Shown: positions 31,939 through 41,171 of the stretch, in pieces | Layout of the letters: each line of letters starts with the position of its first letter | Position numbering within the stretch: the stretch's first letter is position 1 | Assembly (NCBI RefSeq): GCF_002163585.1 | Contig: NZ_CP015579.1 | Span: 3,534,001 to 3,598,000, forward strand | Direction of reading: 5' to 3' | Origin: Tatumella citrea | GTDB taxonomy: Bacteria; Pseudomonadota; Gammaproteobacteria; Enterobacterales; Enterobacteriaceae | DNA length: 64,000 nucleotides | Notes under the pieces: model-generated | What the model saw: the letters and a program-made list of their open reading frames with translations, nothing else | What the model was told of the DNA's origin: nothing | Databases searched by the model: none | Made by a program: the position numbers and the translations under genes

Positions 31939-33459
31939 TTAACCCGCCAGTGTGACGTCTTTAAGAAAATCGGTGACCCTTGCATTGCTGCCACTTCGTA
32001 GTAAAGCCGGTGCCTCATCAACGACCACCCGACCTTTCTCCATAAATACAATCCGGTCTGAAACACCAAATGCAAAGTTCATTTCATGGGTCACAATCAC
32101 CATGGTAATGCCCTCCTGTGCCAGACTTTCGATAACACCCAGCACTTCATTCACTTTTTCAGGATCCAGCGCGGAAGTGGGTTCATCAAACAACATAATT
32201 TGTGGGCGCATCATCAACGCTCTGGCAATTGCCACACGCTGCTGTTGACCGCCGGATAACTGATGCGGGTATTTACAGGCATGTTCCAGCATCCCAACTT
32301 TGTGCAACAGTGCACAAGCCTGGTGCACCAGCGACGAAGTGTCGCCTGCTTTGTGATATTTTGGTGCAAGCAACAGGTTTTCCATCACTGTACGGTGCGG
32401 GAACAGGTTGAAGCTCTGGAACACCATACCAATATTCAGGCGTAGCGCATTATTCTCACTGAACACCGGCGGACTTGCACCCTGCTGTTTCAGTTGAATA
32501 AACGGCTGGCCGTTCATTTCAATTTCACCGTGATCAATCTGCTCCAGACCATTCAGCAGACGAATCAGAGTAGTTTTACCGGAACCGGAAGGTCCAATCA
32601 CCGATACAACTTCGCCTGGTTTGACCTGCAGATCGACAGCTCCCAACACTTCCACATTGTTATAGGCTTTGTGCAGGCGACGCGCATCCAGAGCAGGAAC
32701 TCCCTGGGTACTCACCGGCGGCGCCATAACTGAAACTGGTTTTTCCGCCAGGTCCAGCCATTCCCGTGGAACGGTCTGTCCTTTTTTACGCGTGACATCC
32801 AGGTATTTTTCCAGCTGTTTCAGCAGGAAATCGAACACAGTCACTACCAGGATGTAGTAGAACGCCACCGCCGTCATGGTTTCCATGACCAGGAAGTTTT
32901 CTGAATAAAGACGCTGTCCAACCAGCAGGATTTCGGTCAGAGAAACCACCGACACCAGCGATGTCAGTTTTACAATCGAAATATATTCATTCGCCAGACC
33001 TGGCAGAGCGACTCTGACAGCCTGTGGAATAATGATTTTCCACTGAATTCCACCGTAAGCCAGCCCCAACGCCCTGCCCGCTTCATACTGGCCTTTGTTA
33101 ATCGATAACAGGCCGCTACGGTGAATTTCTGCCATGTAGGCGGTTTCACTCAGCACCAGAGCAATAAGCCCGGCATAGAACGGATTACTCAGCACCACTG
33201 AGGTTGAAGGAACCGCCTGTGGCATGTTGTAGACAAATATCAGCAATACCAACAGCGGTAGGCTGCGGAAAAACCAGATATACAGGTTGGCCAGAAAGCG
33301 CAGAACCGGTTTAGAGGACTGTTTTGCCAATGCCAGCGCAAAGCCCAGCACCATACTGATCACCCAGGTCATCAGACTAAGTCTGATAACGGTCCATGTG
33401 GCCCACCAAAAATCTTTGTCTTTGAACAGGCTGAATAAATAGTTCCAGTCAAACGTCAT
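31939..33459 (-). CDS. Fused amino-acid ABC permease-ATPase
   Basis: 506 residues in one continuous frame. Residues 1-220 are a HisMQ-type permease with the coupling loop [20 protein letters not shown] near 126-145. A linker of about 35 residues follows, and residues 256-506 are a GlnQ-type ATPase with Walker [10 protein letters not shown] (289-297), signature [15 protein letters not shown] (401-415) and Walker [14 protein letters not shown]. No frameshift or internal stop separates the halves. A homodimer would supply two permeases and two ATPases. AAGGTG precedes the ATG. First gene of the operon; the LysR gene at 33811 is divergent. Confidence 0.92.
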   Translation of the reverse strand: MTFDWNYLFSLFKDKDFWWATWTVIRLSLMTWVISMVLGFALALAKQSSKPVLRFLANLYIWFFRSLPLLVLLIFVYNMPQAVPSTSVVLSNPFYAGLIALVLSETAYMAEIHRSGLLSINKGQYEAGRALGLAYGGIQWKIIIPQAVRVALPGLANEYISIVKLTSLVSVVSLTEILLVGQRLYSENFLVMETMTAVAFYYILVVTVFDFLLKQLEKYLDVTRKKGQTVPREWLDLAEKPVSVMAPPVSTQGVPALDARRLHKAYNNVEVLGAVDLQVKPGEVVSVIGPSGSGKTTLIRLLNGLEQIDHGEIEMNGQPFIQLKQQGASPPVFSENNALRLNIGMVFQSFNLFPHRTVMENLLLAPKYHKAGDTSSLVHQACALLHKVGMLEHACKYPHQLSGGQQQRVAIARALMMRPQIMLFDEPTSALDPEKVNEVLGVIESLAQEGITMVIVTHEMNFAFGVSDRIVFMEKGRVVVDEAPALLRSGSNARVTDFLKDVTLAG

Positions 33460-33568
33460 ATATACACCTTTTAATCTTCTTTGACGCCAGTATCAGTCCG
33501 TATACATTTTGACTACATACGTGACTACAAGGGCAGAATGCCGGACAGGATTTACCGTGGCTGACACT

Positions 33569-33600
33569 GATGAATGGAGACGGTCTCCTTGATATTCATC
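33569..33600. promoter_or_regulatory. Palindromic element between the fused ABC gene and lysR
   Basis: GGAGAC-G-GTCTCC (33576-33588) is a perfect palindrome, flanked by GATGAAT (33569-33575) and ATTCATC (33594-33600), making an interrupted 13-bp inverted repeat. It lies in the 351-bp divergent intergenic region, so it is a candidate operator. Nothing else recognisable was seen in that region. Confidence 0.5.
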
Positions 33601-33810
33601 CTCATGGCTTTTGGGATATATGAAAATTATTAAATATATTGAGCATGACACTAAAAAAACTAACTGAGTATTTTTTAACCATAATAGCCCTGCAACTGCC
33701 AGTGTTATTTTTCAGTTATCCTTAGGAAAACAATAACCACACAATATGTAATGATTTGGTGGCATGTTAATTGCTTTATCATAGGAAATTGCGATGATAA
33801 AAGAGGACGT

Positions 33811-34719
33811 ATGGCAAACTATACTCTGCGACAACTTAAGTATTTCATTACCACAGTTGAGTGCGGCAGTGTGGCGGAAGCGTCGCGAAAGCTTTATATC
33901 GCCCAGCCATCGATATCGACGGCAATAAAAGGGCTGGAGGACAGCTTTGGTGTACAGCTGTTTATCCGTCACCATGCTCAGGGAGTTTCTCTGACACCTT
34001 CCGGGGCACGTTTTTACCGTAAAGCGCAGAAACTGCTGCGCATGGCCCACGAGTTTGAGCAGAATGCACTGGCCGATAATGATGTGGTGGCCGGGCAAAT
34101 TGATATTGGCTGCTTTGAAACGGTGGCGCCGTTAATCCTGCCAAAGCTGATTGCCGGATTTAAAGAGCGTTATCCGGGTGTCGAATTTATTTTGCGTGAC
34201 GGTGAACAGCATGAACTGGTTCAGGGATTAACCGCTGGCAGCTTCGATCTGGCACTGCTGTATAAGCATGAGCTGGATAAAAGTATTACCACCGAACCAC
34301 TGATGCCCCCTTCCAGGCCTTATGTGTTGTTACCGGCGGATCACCGTTTCTCACAACAACAGTCAGTCTCGCTAAAAGATCTGGTCTCAGAACCAATGAT
34401 TCTGCTGGATGTACAACCGAGCCGTAACTATTTTGTCGATCTGTTCACTCAGGCGGACCTCACTCCCAATATTGTGTTCAGCTCACCGTCGATTGAAATG
34501 GTACGGGGAATGGTCGGTCAGGGATTTGGTTTTGCTTTGCTGGTGACCAAACCGCACAGTACCTTTAGCTACGATGGCAAGCCATTGGTCACGCTACAGA
34601 TTCGCGAAGATGTGGAAGGCTCCGGGTTATCCGCCGCCTGGCTGACCCGAACTCAGTTGACTAAGCCTGCACGGCTGTTTGTTGATTTCTGCAAAGAGAT
34701 GCTGGCTCAGGAGTCCTGA
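33811..34719 (+). CDS. LysR-family transcriptional regulator
   Basis: 302 residues from the ATG at 33811, which has AGAGGA upstream; the frame is open 20 codons earlier. The winged helix-turn-helix is YFITTVECGSVAEASRKLYIAQPSISTAIKGLE near residues 8-40 (key pattern SVAEASRKL...PSIS), then an effector domain to the end. Being divergent from the fused ABC operon makes that operon its probable target; small 2-oxo or hydroxy acids are plausible effectors. Confidence 0.88.
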   Translation: MANYTLRQLKYFITTVECGSVAEASRKLYIAQPSISTAIKGLEDSFGVQLFIRHHAQGVSLTPSGARFYRKAQKLLRMAHEFEQNALADNDVVAGQIDIGCFETVAPLILPKLIAGFKERYPGVEFILRDGEQHELVQGLTAGSFDLALLYKHELDKSITTEPLMPPSRPYVLLPADHRFSQQQSVSLKDLVSEPMILLDVQPSRNYFVDLFTQADLTPNIVFSSPSIEMVRGMVGQGFGFALLVTKPHSTFSYDGKPLVTLQIREDVEGSGLSAAWLTRTQLTKPARLFVDFCKEMLAQES

Positions 34720-34725
34720 GCCAGC
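34701..34725. terminator. Hairpin over the lysR stop, convergent with the ArgE-like gene
   Basis: Perfect 12-bp arms GCTGGCTCAGGA (34701-34712) / TCCTGAGCCAGC (34714-34725) around one base, containing the lysR stop. No U-tract. Confidence 0.6.
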
Positions 34726-34736
34726 GTTAGCGTGGT

Positions 34737-35891
34737 TTAACTGTCACTACGCATCCACTGGCACAATTTATCCAGCATCGCGCTGCATTGTGCCAGTTGT
34801 TCTATGGCCACGAACTCGTCAGCTTTGTGCCCCTGGTCCATACATCCGGGTCCGCACACCATCGTGGCGATCCCCGCTTCATCAAACAATCCGCCTTCGG
34901 TTCCGTAAGGAACGGTAGTTAATGTACTGTGCCCGCACCATTCACTGACCCAGCGGGCTATATCCGACTGAGGATCGGTGCATAATCCGGGATACTGACT
35001 GAGCGGAGTAAAGGTGATATCACACTGGTCTGATACCGCTCGCATCTTCGGCAACAGTTGCTGCTGGGCAAAATCCGTAATGCTACGGATAGTTTGCTCA
35101 GCTGGCTGGTCAGGCAGATGACGCAGTTCAAAATCAAACTGGCACTCACGCGGAACGATATTTAACGCATTACCACCACGAATCACCCCAGTCTGAAGCG
35201 TACTAAACGCCGGAGAAAAACGCGTATCCTGCTCCAGAGTCAGTTGCTCTGCAACCTCGCCCATCCGGTGAATGATTTTCGAGGCATATTCAATAGCATT
35301 GACGCCCTCAGGAGCATACGCAGAATGACAGGCATGGCCCTGCACATGACAGCGCATGGCAATTTTTCCTTTATGACCAAACACCGGCTGCATTTCGGTA
35401 GGTTCGCCGACAATGCATAAACCTGGTTTCTGCGGGCTGCTGTTAAGCATCTCAATCAGACTCCGGACACCAAGGCAGCCCACTTCCTCGTCATAGGAAA
35501 AAGCCAGGTGCAGTGGTAAGCGTAACGGCCGGGCCAGAAAGCCCGGTAACGCAGCCAGCACGCAGGCAATAAAACCTTTCATATCCGCACTGCCACGGCC
35601 GTAATAGCGGCCATCACGCTCCGTGAGGGCAAAAGGTTCTGTGGTCCAGTTTTGTCCGTCAACCGGCACTACATCGGTATGCCCGGAAAGCATGACCCCG
35701 CCATCTTCAGCCGGACCCAGTCTCGCATGCAGATTGGCTTTACTACGGTCATCGTTATAAATCAGCTGATGTTCAATTCCCAGCTCAGTCAGATAACCGG
35801 CAATAGCCTCAATTAAACGCAGATTTGATTCACGGCTGGTAGTATCAAAGGATAACAAGCGCGCCAGCCAGTCACGGGTGGCATCACTCAT
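34737..35891 (-). CDS. M20 metallopeptidase, ArgE/acetylornithine deacetylase-like
   Basis: 384 residues from the ATG at 35891, which overlaps the DUF1028 stop; the open frame continues upstream but homology begins here. The metal site follows the M20A pattern: His in MLSGHTDVVP, Asp in RGSADMKG, the Glu pair in SYDEEVGCLG, Glu in IVGEPTEMQP and a C-terminal His in MDQGHKADEF. It resembles the acetylornithine deacetylase branch found outside E. coli arg operons. With DUF1028 and RidA genes in the same transcription unit, a catabolic N-acyl amino acid role is more likely than arginine biosynthesis. Confidence 0.82.
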   Translation of the reverse strand: MSDATRDWLARLLSFDTTSRESNLRLIEAIAGYLTELGIEHQLIYNDDRSKANLHARLGPAEDGGVMLSGHTDVVPVDGQNWTTEPFALTERDGRYYGRGSADMKGFIACVLAALPGFLARPLRLPLHLAFSYDEEVGCLGVRSLIEMLNSSPQKPGLCIVGEPTEMQPVFGHKGKIAMRCHVQGHACHSAYAPEGVNAIEYASKIIHRMGEVAEQLTLEQDTRFSPAFSTLQTGVIRGGNALNIVPRECQFDFELRHLPDQPAEQTIRSITDFAQQQLLPKMRAVSDQCDITFTPLSQYPGLCTDPQSDIARWVSEWCGHSTLTTVPYGTEGGLFDEAGIATMVCGPGCMDQGHKADEFVAIEQLAQCSAMLDKLCQWMRSDS

Positions 35892-36558
35892 CTCCGGGGA
35901 CTCCATAACTCGGTGCACGGGTAGGATCGATAGCACGGGTGATATAGTCATCCATCTGTGGCTGGTAGCTTTGCCACAAACTGGCCAGTTCGCCAATCGG
36001 GTCCTCTTCCGCCCAGTCGACACGCAAATCAACAATCGGCCATACCAGGTCGCCGACGACTTTTACTGCTGCGGAATGCACCGGGCCCGCTTCGCCTCCC
36101 GCGGCTACACCAGCCTGCATGGCAATAATCAGTCGTTCAGGCAACTGGCCACTGCTCTGCTCAAAGGCCTCTACCATGGCTTCGATAACTTCTTTTCCGG
36201 CCAGCATGTTACCGGCGACCACACAATCTTTACCAGCCACCGCATGGTAAGTTCCGAGGGCTTTACTGCCGCTGAAGAATGCAGTTGTACCGTCAGCGTT
36301 AATTGCCGTCACCTGACGGTACTGGCTGTAGCCCTGACTGGAGAGAACGTCATCTATCGCCTGTTGTGGCTGTTTCCCTTTTTCGAGCTGGTCAAGAATC
36401 TGTGGCCCGAGTGCCGGCAGAGTAATGTTCTGGCTGGAAACCGCTCCGACTCCCGCCTGAAGCCACGGACAGCGCGCGCCGACCGCAATGCTCGACGAAC
36501 TAATGGCAATGCCTAACTGGCCGGTCTCGGCGCAACGTGCAGCAATAGAGAATGTCAT
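35884..36558 (-). CDS. DUF1028 family protein (putative Ntn-hydrolase-like)
   Basis: 224 residues matching DUF1028: TFSIAARCAETGQLGIAISSSSIAVGARCPW at the N-terminus (the conserved T-F-S-I..D/C pattern), GVGAVSSQ, AGNMLAGKEVIEAM. The family has an Ntn-hydrolase-like fold and no settled function, and often lies beside RidA, M20 peptidases and ABC transporters, as here. Gap of 14 bp to ridA; overlap of 8 bp with the ArgE-like gene. Confidence 0.83.
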   Translation of the reverse strand: MTFSIAARCAETGQLGIAISSSSIAVGARCPWLQAGVGAVSSQNITLPALGPQILDQLEKGKQPQQAIDDVLSSQGYSQYRQVTAINADGTTAFFSGSKALGTYHAVAGKDCVVAGNMLAGKEVIEAMVEAFEQSSGQLPERLIIAMQAGVAAGGEAGPVHSAAVKVVGDLVWPIVDLRVDWAEEDPIGELASLWQSYQPQMDDYITRAIDPTRAPSYGVPGDE

Positions 36559-36572
36559 AGTCGCTCCTCAGT

Positions 36573-37007
36573 TTATTCAGGCATCTGGTCGTCAGGGATC
36601 ACCGCAATAACATCAATTTCCATCAGCCATTGTGGCTGACCCAGTGCAGAAACAACCAGTCCGGTAGAGATCGGGAACACGCCTTTCAGCCATTTCCCGA
36701 CTTCCTGGTAGACTGGTTCACGGTAACGCGGGTCGATAAGATAAGTCGTGGTTTTCACAATATGTGATAAATCACTGCCAGCTTCTTCCAGCAGTTGTTT
36801 CACGTTTTTCATCGCCTGCTCAGCCTGAGCGCGGGCATCGCCTAACCCGACCAGATTACCGTCAAAATCAGTACCAACCTGTCCACGCACATAGACCGTG
36901 TTTCCGGCCCGCACTGCCTGGCAAAGATCATTATTCAGTGACTGGTTTGGGTAAGTTTCTTTGGTATTAAACATACGAATACGGGTATGGGTTGGCTTAC
37001 TCATCAT
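36573..37007 (-). CDS. RidA-family (YjgF/YER057c/UK114) protein
   Basis: 144 residues. RidA proteins hydrolyse reactive enamine/imine intermediates. Visible family blocks are RAGNTVYVRGQVGTD, A.AQAEQAMKNVKQLLEEAGS and LVVSALGQPQWLMEIDVIAV. The canonical catalytic Arg of RidA is replaced in the matching place by a different residue pattern, so it belongs to one of the Rid2-7 groups. The ATG ATG pair at 37007 and 37004 follows an AGAGAG site; the 172-codon frame extends into the leader. First gene of the RidA-DUF1028-ArgE unit. Confidence 0.82.
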   Translation of the reverse strand: MMSKPTHTRIRMFNTKETYPNQSLNNDLCQAVRAGNTVYVRGQVGTDFDGNLVGLGDARAQAEQAMKNVKQLLEEAGSDLSHIVKTTTYLIDPRYREPVYQEVGKWLKGVFPISTGLVVSALGQPQWLMEIDVIAVIPDDQMPE

Positions 37008-37035
37008 GTTCTCTCTCTTTGAGTCATCAGTCAGT

Positions 37036-37053
37036 TTCCGGTCATGACCGGAA
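37036..37053. promoter_or_regulatory. Perfect 18-bp palindrome in the ridA leader
   Basis: TTCCGGTCATGACCGGAA is perfectly self-complementary and sits 28 bp before the ridA start. It may be a dimeric repressor operator or a leader hairpin. The remaining 300 bp up to 37380 hold no recognisable gene; an A/T-rich -10-like TATAAA on the minus strand near 37239 could be the promoter. Confidence 0.55.
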
Positions 37054-37382
37054 TAATCGCTCATCCCTTCGGAGCCATACCGGCAGTCCACGGGGAGCGG
37101 CAGAAAATTGATCTGGCTTGATACCGGGTGTCATCGGGTTTTCGTTGCCTGTCGGACGATTCGCTGATGCCATTCCCAGTAGTTTCCTGACTACCATCAT
37201 CGCCAGAGCGGAACAACAGAGAAATTATTTTTTTTATAGCGACTGCCCAGTTAAATACTTATCAGATTTTTTTACAGTTCCTGCATTCTGCTGACAAGAC
37301 AAAATATCACCGCAGACAGGGGGACAGGATAAGGAGGCAGAGCCGCGAGGATGTAATACAGGGAGGGTTTTCTGCAGAAAAC

Positions 37383-37403
37383 AGGCGAGTCCCGGACCCG
37401 CCT
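37383..37403 (-). terminator. Terminator after the DDAH-like gene
   Basis: On the minus strand AGGCG.GTC / GAC.CGCCT (37383-37403) forms a stem of eight or nine pairs with one mismatch, followed by TGTTTT, 5 bp after the stop. Confidence 0.5.
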
Positions 37404-37408
37404 TCTGT

Positions 37409-38170
37409 TCAGAAACGTAGTGACAAACAGGACAAACTGCCATCCATTTTTTTAAATTCGCTGGTATCAATGGTGACAACCGGCAGTCCAAGTTCACTCA
37501 GTTTTTTTAGTGTGACAGGATATCCGGCGGGAGTGATAAGGGTACCGTTAATCAGTAGCGTATTACCTGCATAGGCTTCCTCATCGGGGATGACGATACG
37601 CTGAAAATCAGCAAAAGCAGGCAGTTCTGCATAGGCTGCGGTGAGCAACAGAGTATTGTTACCTATATAGTTGACCACACTTTTCAGATGCAATCCGCTG
37701 CCGGTTTTTACCGCCTTCACCTGATAGCCCAGTGGCGTAACCACCGAGGTAAACTCATCAATAGCTATCTGGTTGGTCCTTTGTGTCAGGCCGATAAAGA
37801 ATTGTTTGCCCACTAACAAAACATCCCCGCCATCCAGATGCCCGTCGTGGCTCATGCGGTACAAAGGTCGGTATTTCTCCAGTTCGGCAGCCAGCAACTC
37901 TTCTTCTCCCTGCCGACTGATAGCCCCGGGATGAGTCATTATCGCCAGTTCCGGAATAATCACCGCAGGGTCTTCTACAAAATGCGCATCAGGGTAATCT
38001 GGTTCAGCAGGTAATAATGTCACGCGCAGTCCCTGCTCCAGCAGAACCTCGATATAACGAAAGAATTGCTGACGTGTTCTGGCGCTGTCGGGAAGCCCTT
38101 CTGTCGCCGTGGTTTCGCCACGGGCACAGTTCAGAGCAGGGAGACGGGTGATTACCTGAGTAAAATGCAT
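37409..38170 (-). CDS. Dimethylarginine dimethylaminohydrolase-like amidinohydrolase
   Basis: 253 residues of the guanidine-modifying (arginine deiminase-fold) superfamily. DDAH converts methylated arginines to citrulline plus methylamines. The nucleophile is Cys in MDGSLSCLSLRF at the very end, the catalytic His in SGLHLKSVVN, and the substrate Asp/Glu in DAHFVEDPAVI. HLDGGDVL is the conserved family loop. Length agrees with bacterial DDAH (about 254). An AAAAGGATAAAG ribosome site is present. It is between the ridA unit and the GABA genes, on the same strand as both, with its own terminator. Confidence 0.85.
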   Translation of the reverse strand: MHFTQVITRLPALNCARGETTATEGLPDSARTRQQFFRYIEVLLEQGLRVTLLPAEPDYPDAHFVEDPAVIIPELAIMTHPGAISRQGEEELLAAELEKYRPLYRMSHDGHLDGGDVLLVGKQFFIGLTQRTNQIAIDEFTSVVTPLGYQVKAVKTGSGLHLKSVVNYIGNNTLLLTAAYAELPAFADFQRIVIPDEEAYAGNTLLINGTLITPAGYPVTLKKLSELGLPVVTIDTSEFKKMDGSLSCLSLRF

Positions 38171-38249
38171 TCTTTATCCTTTTACAGAAAACTAAGGTTA
38201 ACGATAAAAAAATCCGCGAATCATCTTAACGATAGGTCTGAAGCGACAT

Positions 38250-38280
38250 AAAAATACCGCAGCTTTTAGGTCTGCGGTAT
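38250..38280 (-). terminator. Terminator after gabP
   Basis: On the minus strand ATACCGCAG / CTGCGGTAT (38254-38280) forms a perfect 9-bp stem with a 9-nt loop, then five U. Confidence 0.82.
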
Positions 38281-38311
38281 GACAGTTCACTATTTTATCT
38301 GTTCGTCAGAC

Positions 38312-39715
38312 CTATATGCCGCTGCGTTGTCCGTCGGGCAATCGCTGGCTGTTACGCTGACGAGAACTCAACACCATACCGGCCAGCACCACCAGCACGG
38401 CCAGTATTCCGGTCGCTATAATCTCGATACGGTGAGCAGGCATAAACAACATAGAACACAGTATCCCGACAATCACGACAATGACACACCAGGTCAGACC
38501 AGGAAACAGCCACATTTTATATGACGGAAGTTCCCCCTGAGATTCCATCCGCTTGCGCATCACCAACTGAGAACAGGCAATCACCAGATACACCAGCAGA
38601 GCAATGGCCCCGGAGCTGGCCAGCAGGAAGTTAAATACTTCCGCAGGGGCAACATAGTTGGCAAACACGGCCAGGAAAGCAGCAGCAGTAGAGAACAGAA
38701 CCGCCACCCACGGGGTACCTGCAGCGCTGGTTTTTGCCGCCGCCGCCGGAGCGTCCTGACGGGTTGCCAGCGAATAGAGCATCCGCGACGAAGTATAAAG
38801 AGCAGAGTTCAGACAGCTGCACACCGCCGTCAGCACCACAATATCAACAATCAGTTTGGCATGCGGGATGTTCATCATCTCCAGCACCGTCTGGTAAGAC
38901 CCTTTGCTGGCGAGTGAAGGGGTGTTCCAGGGTACCAGCGAAACAATAAACAGAATCGACAGCAAATAGAATAAAGAGATACGCCAGATTACCGAATTGG
39001 TCGCTTTAGAGATTTCGCTGCCTGGATTTTTAGATTCTGCTGCCGCAATAGTGACAATCTCGGTCCCCATAAAAGAGAACATCGTGGTCAGTATCGCTGC
39101 CAGTACTGCTCCAAAGCCATGTGGCATAAATCCACCGCTGTCATACAGATGGCTCATACCACTGACCTGGCTGCCCGGCATCAGACCAAAGATAGCGACA
39201 CATCCCAGCACCAGGAAAACCACGATGGCGGCCACTTTAACCAGCGCCAGCCAGAATTCAAATTCGCCATAGTGTTTCACACTGAACAGGTTACTGACTG
39301 TCAGGATCAGTGTGATGGCCAGGGTAAACTGCCAGATAGCGACTTGCGGAAACCAGCTATTAAGAATGGTCGCTGCAGCATTGGCTTCCAGCGGAATCAC
39401 CAGTACCCAAAACCACCAGTACAGCCAGCCAATGGTAAACCCGGCCCAGCGGCCTAACGCCCGATGTGCGTAGGTCGAGAATGACCCGGAATCCGGTGAG
39501 CTGACGGCCATTTCGGCCAGCATACGCATAATTAATACTACCAGACCGCCGGCAATCAGATAGGCAATCAACACTGCCGGTCCGGCCTCTGCAATCGCAT
39601 GGCCCGAACCCACAAATAAGCCTGCGCCAATGACGCCGGCAATTGAAAGCATACGGATATGCCGGGATTTAAGTCCCGGAGAAAGTGTGTCTGTGTTTGG
39701 AGAAGTAATGCTCAT
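38312..39715 (-). CDS. gabP: GABA permease (GabP-like, APC family)
   Basis: 467 residues, 12 membrane helices, with close similarity to E. coli GabP (466 aa): GLKSRHIRMLSIAGVIGAGL at the N-terminus, MLAEMAVSSPDSGSFSTYAHRALGRWAG, and ATNSVIWRISLFY. It imports 4-aminobutyrate with protons. The start at 39715 has GAGGGA six bases upstream; upstream in-frame codons are not needed. It follows gabT on the same strand, so transport and transamination are linked. Confidence 0.9.
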   Translation of the reverse strand: MSITSPNTDTLSPGLKSRHIRMLSIAGVIGAGLFVGSGHAIAEAGPAVLIAYLIAGGLVVLIMRMLAEMAVSSPDSGSFSTYAHRALGRWAGFTIGWLYWWFWVLVIPLEANAAATILNSWFPQVAIWQFTLAITLILTVSNLFSVKHYGEFEFWLALVKVAAIVVFLVLGCVAIFGLMPGSQVSGMSHLYDSGGFMPHGFGAVLAAILTTMFSFMGTEIVTIAAAESKNPGSEISKATNSVIWRISLFYLLSILFIVSLVPWNTPSLASKGSYQTVLEMMNIPHAKLIVDIVVLTAVCSCLNSALYTSSRMLYSLATRQDAPAAAAKTSAAGTPWVAVLFSTAAAFLAVFANYVAPAEVFNFLLASSGAIALLVYLVIACSQLVMRKRMESQGELPSYKMWLFPGLTWCVIVVIVGILCSMLFMPAHRIEIIATGILAVLVVLAGMVLSSRQRNSQRLPDGQRSGI

Positions 39716-39800
39716 GATTTCCCTCATCATAATATTTTTAGACGGAATACCCCGTAACACTGGATACGCCGTGGTTGGTCGGGAATAGAGGTAATAAATT

Positions 39801-39825
39801 TCCCGGGGAGGAACGGTCCCCGGGA
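39801..39825 (-). terminator. Hairpin between gabT and gabP
   Basis: Perfect 9-bp stem TCCCGGGGA (39801-39809) / TCCCCGGGA (39817-39825), loop 7 nt, in the 139-bp gap. It is followed on the minus strand by AATTTATT rather than a pure U-tract, so it may only reduce gabP transcription. Confidence 0.5.
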
Positions 39826-39854
39826 GAACACCCTGTACTGCGAATAGTTAAAAA

Positions 39855-41111
39855 TCAGACAGCATATTGCTGTAATGCATTGGTCAGAATACCCAGTGCC
39901 TGTCGGAATTGATCGGTAGGAATGGTCAGCGGATAAAGGAAGCGAATGACATTGCCTTTCTGACCACAGGTCAGCAACAGCAGTCCTTGTTCCATTGCAG
40001 CAGCCTGTACCTGGCGGGCTACCTGGGTGTCATGAAACTCGGCTGCAACCATTGAACCCAGTCCGCGAACCTCTTTGATGGCCGGACAGCGTGGCTGCAG
40101 TTCCCGCAGGCAGCTAACCAGCTCACTGCCCAGTTGCTGTGAACGCTGGCAAAGCTGTTCTTCGTCAATCACATCCAGTACTGCGTGCGCCGCCGCAATC
40201 GACAGCGGGTTACCGGCATAGGTACCGCCCAGGCCGCCGGGATTCGGAGCATCCATAACTTCTGCGCGTCCGGAAACAGCAGACAGTGGGAAACCGCCAG
40301 CCAGGCTTTTCGCCATAGTGATGATATCTGGCTTCACGCTGAAGTTTTCCATCGCAAACAAGGTTCCGGTACGGGCAAACCCGGTCTGAACTTCATCAGC
40401 AATTAACAGAATACCGTGCTGGTCAGCCAGTTTACGCAGCCCAGCCATAAACTCGTCAGGTGCCACACGGAATCCACCTTCACCCTGCACCGGCTCCAGC
40501 ACAATCGCAGCAACGTTGTGTGGCGCAATGTCGTAGTGGAAAATGTCTTCCAGGCTGCTAAGTGCCTGTCCGACAGTGACCTCGTTTTCCACCGGGAAAC
40601 GGGCATGGAAAACGGAAGGAACCATCGGGCCAAAGTCTTGTTTGTAAGGAGCCACTTTGCCGGTCATTGCCATGGTCATCATGGTGCGTCCGTGGAAGGA
40701 GCCACCAAAAGTGATTACTCCGTGACGGCCGGTATAGGCGCGGGCAATTTTCACAGCGTTTTCGACCGCTTCAGCGCCGGTAGAGAAAAATGCGGTTTTT
40801 GCCGGGCCTTCCACCGGAACACGCTGATTAATACGCTCGGCCAGAGAGATATAACTCTCGTAAGGTACAATCTGAAAGGCGGTGTGGGTAAATTTCTGCA
40901 ACTGTTCAGCCACTGCAGCCACGACTTTCGGGTGACGATGGCCGGTATTTAGTACCGCAATACCACCTGCAAAATCAATCACCTCACGACCTTCTGTATC
41001 CCGGAGGGTGGCATTTTCGGCGCTGCTGACAAACCAGTCACACATCACCGCATTACCGCGTGGCAGAGCGTTTTGTTTACGTTGGTTTAATGCGTTTTTA
41101 GAGTCACTCAT
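39855..41111 (-). CDS. gabT: 4-aminobutyrate aminotransferase (GabT-like)
   Basis: 418 residues from the ATG at 41111 (GAGGCAG upstream); the open frame extends 59 codons but into the divergent control region. Class III PLP aminotransferase: DFAGGIAVLNTGHRHPKV, STGAEAVENAVKIARAYT, FGGSFHGRTMMTMAMTGK, the PLP-contact ADEVQTGFARTG and the Schiff-base Lys in MAKSLAGGFPLSAV. It converts GABA and 2-oxoglutarate to succinate semialdehyde and glutamate. The MocR-type regulator gene is divergent. Confidence 0.92.
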   Translation of the reverse strand: MSDSKNALNQRKQNALPRGNAVMCDWFVSSAENATLRDTEGREVIDFAGGIAVLNTGHRHPKVVAAVAEQLQKFTHTAFQIVPYESYISLAERINQRVPVEGPAKTAFFSTGAEAVENAVKIARAYTGRHGVITFGGSFHGRTMMTMAMTGKVAPYKQDFGPMVPSVFHARFPVENEVTVGQALSSLEDIFHYDIAPHNVAAIVLEPVQGEGGFRVAPDEFMAGLRKLADQHGILLIADEVQTGFARTGTLFAMENFSVKPDIITMAKSLAGGFPLSAVSGRAEVMDAPNPGGLGGTYAGNPLSIAAAHAVLDVIDEEQLCQRSQQLGSELVSCLRELQPRCPAIKEVRGLGSMVAAEFHDTQVARQVQAAAMEQGLLLLTCGQKGNVIRFLYPLTIPTDQFRQALGILTNALQQYAV

Positions 41112-41171
41112 GTTATATCTGCCTCGTAAGATTGCTGTATCTTTTGTTATAAAACTGCTTTTATTTATCCC

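Noticed and set aside
31102..33459. Second transporter as recent duplicate of the yxeMNO-like importer
   Set aside because: The binding proteins and permeases differ along their length and the second has a fused ATPase, so they are distant paralogues or independently acquired.
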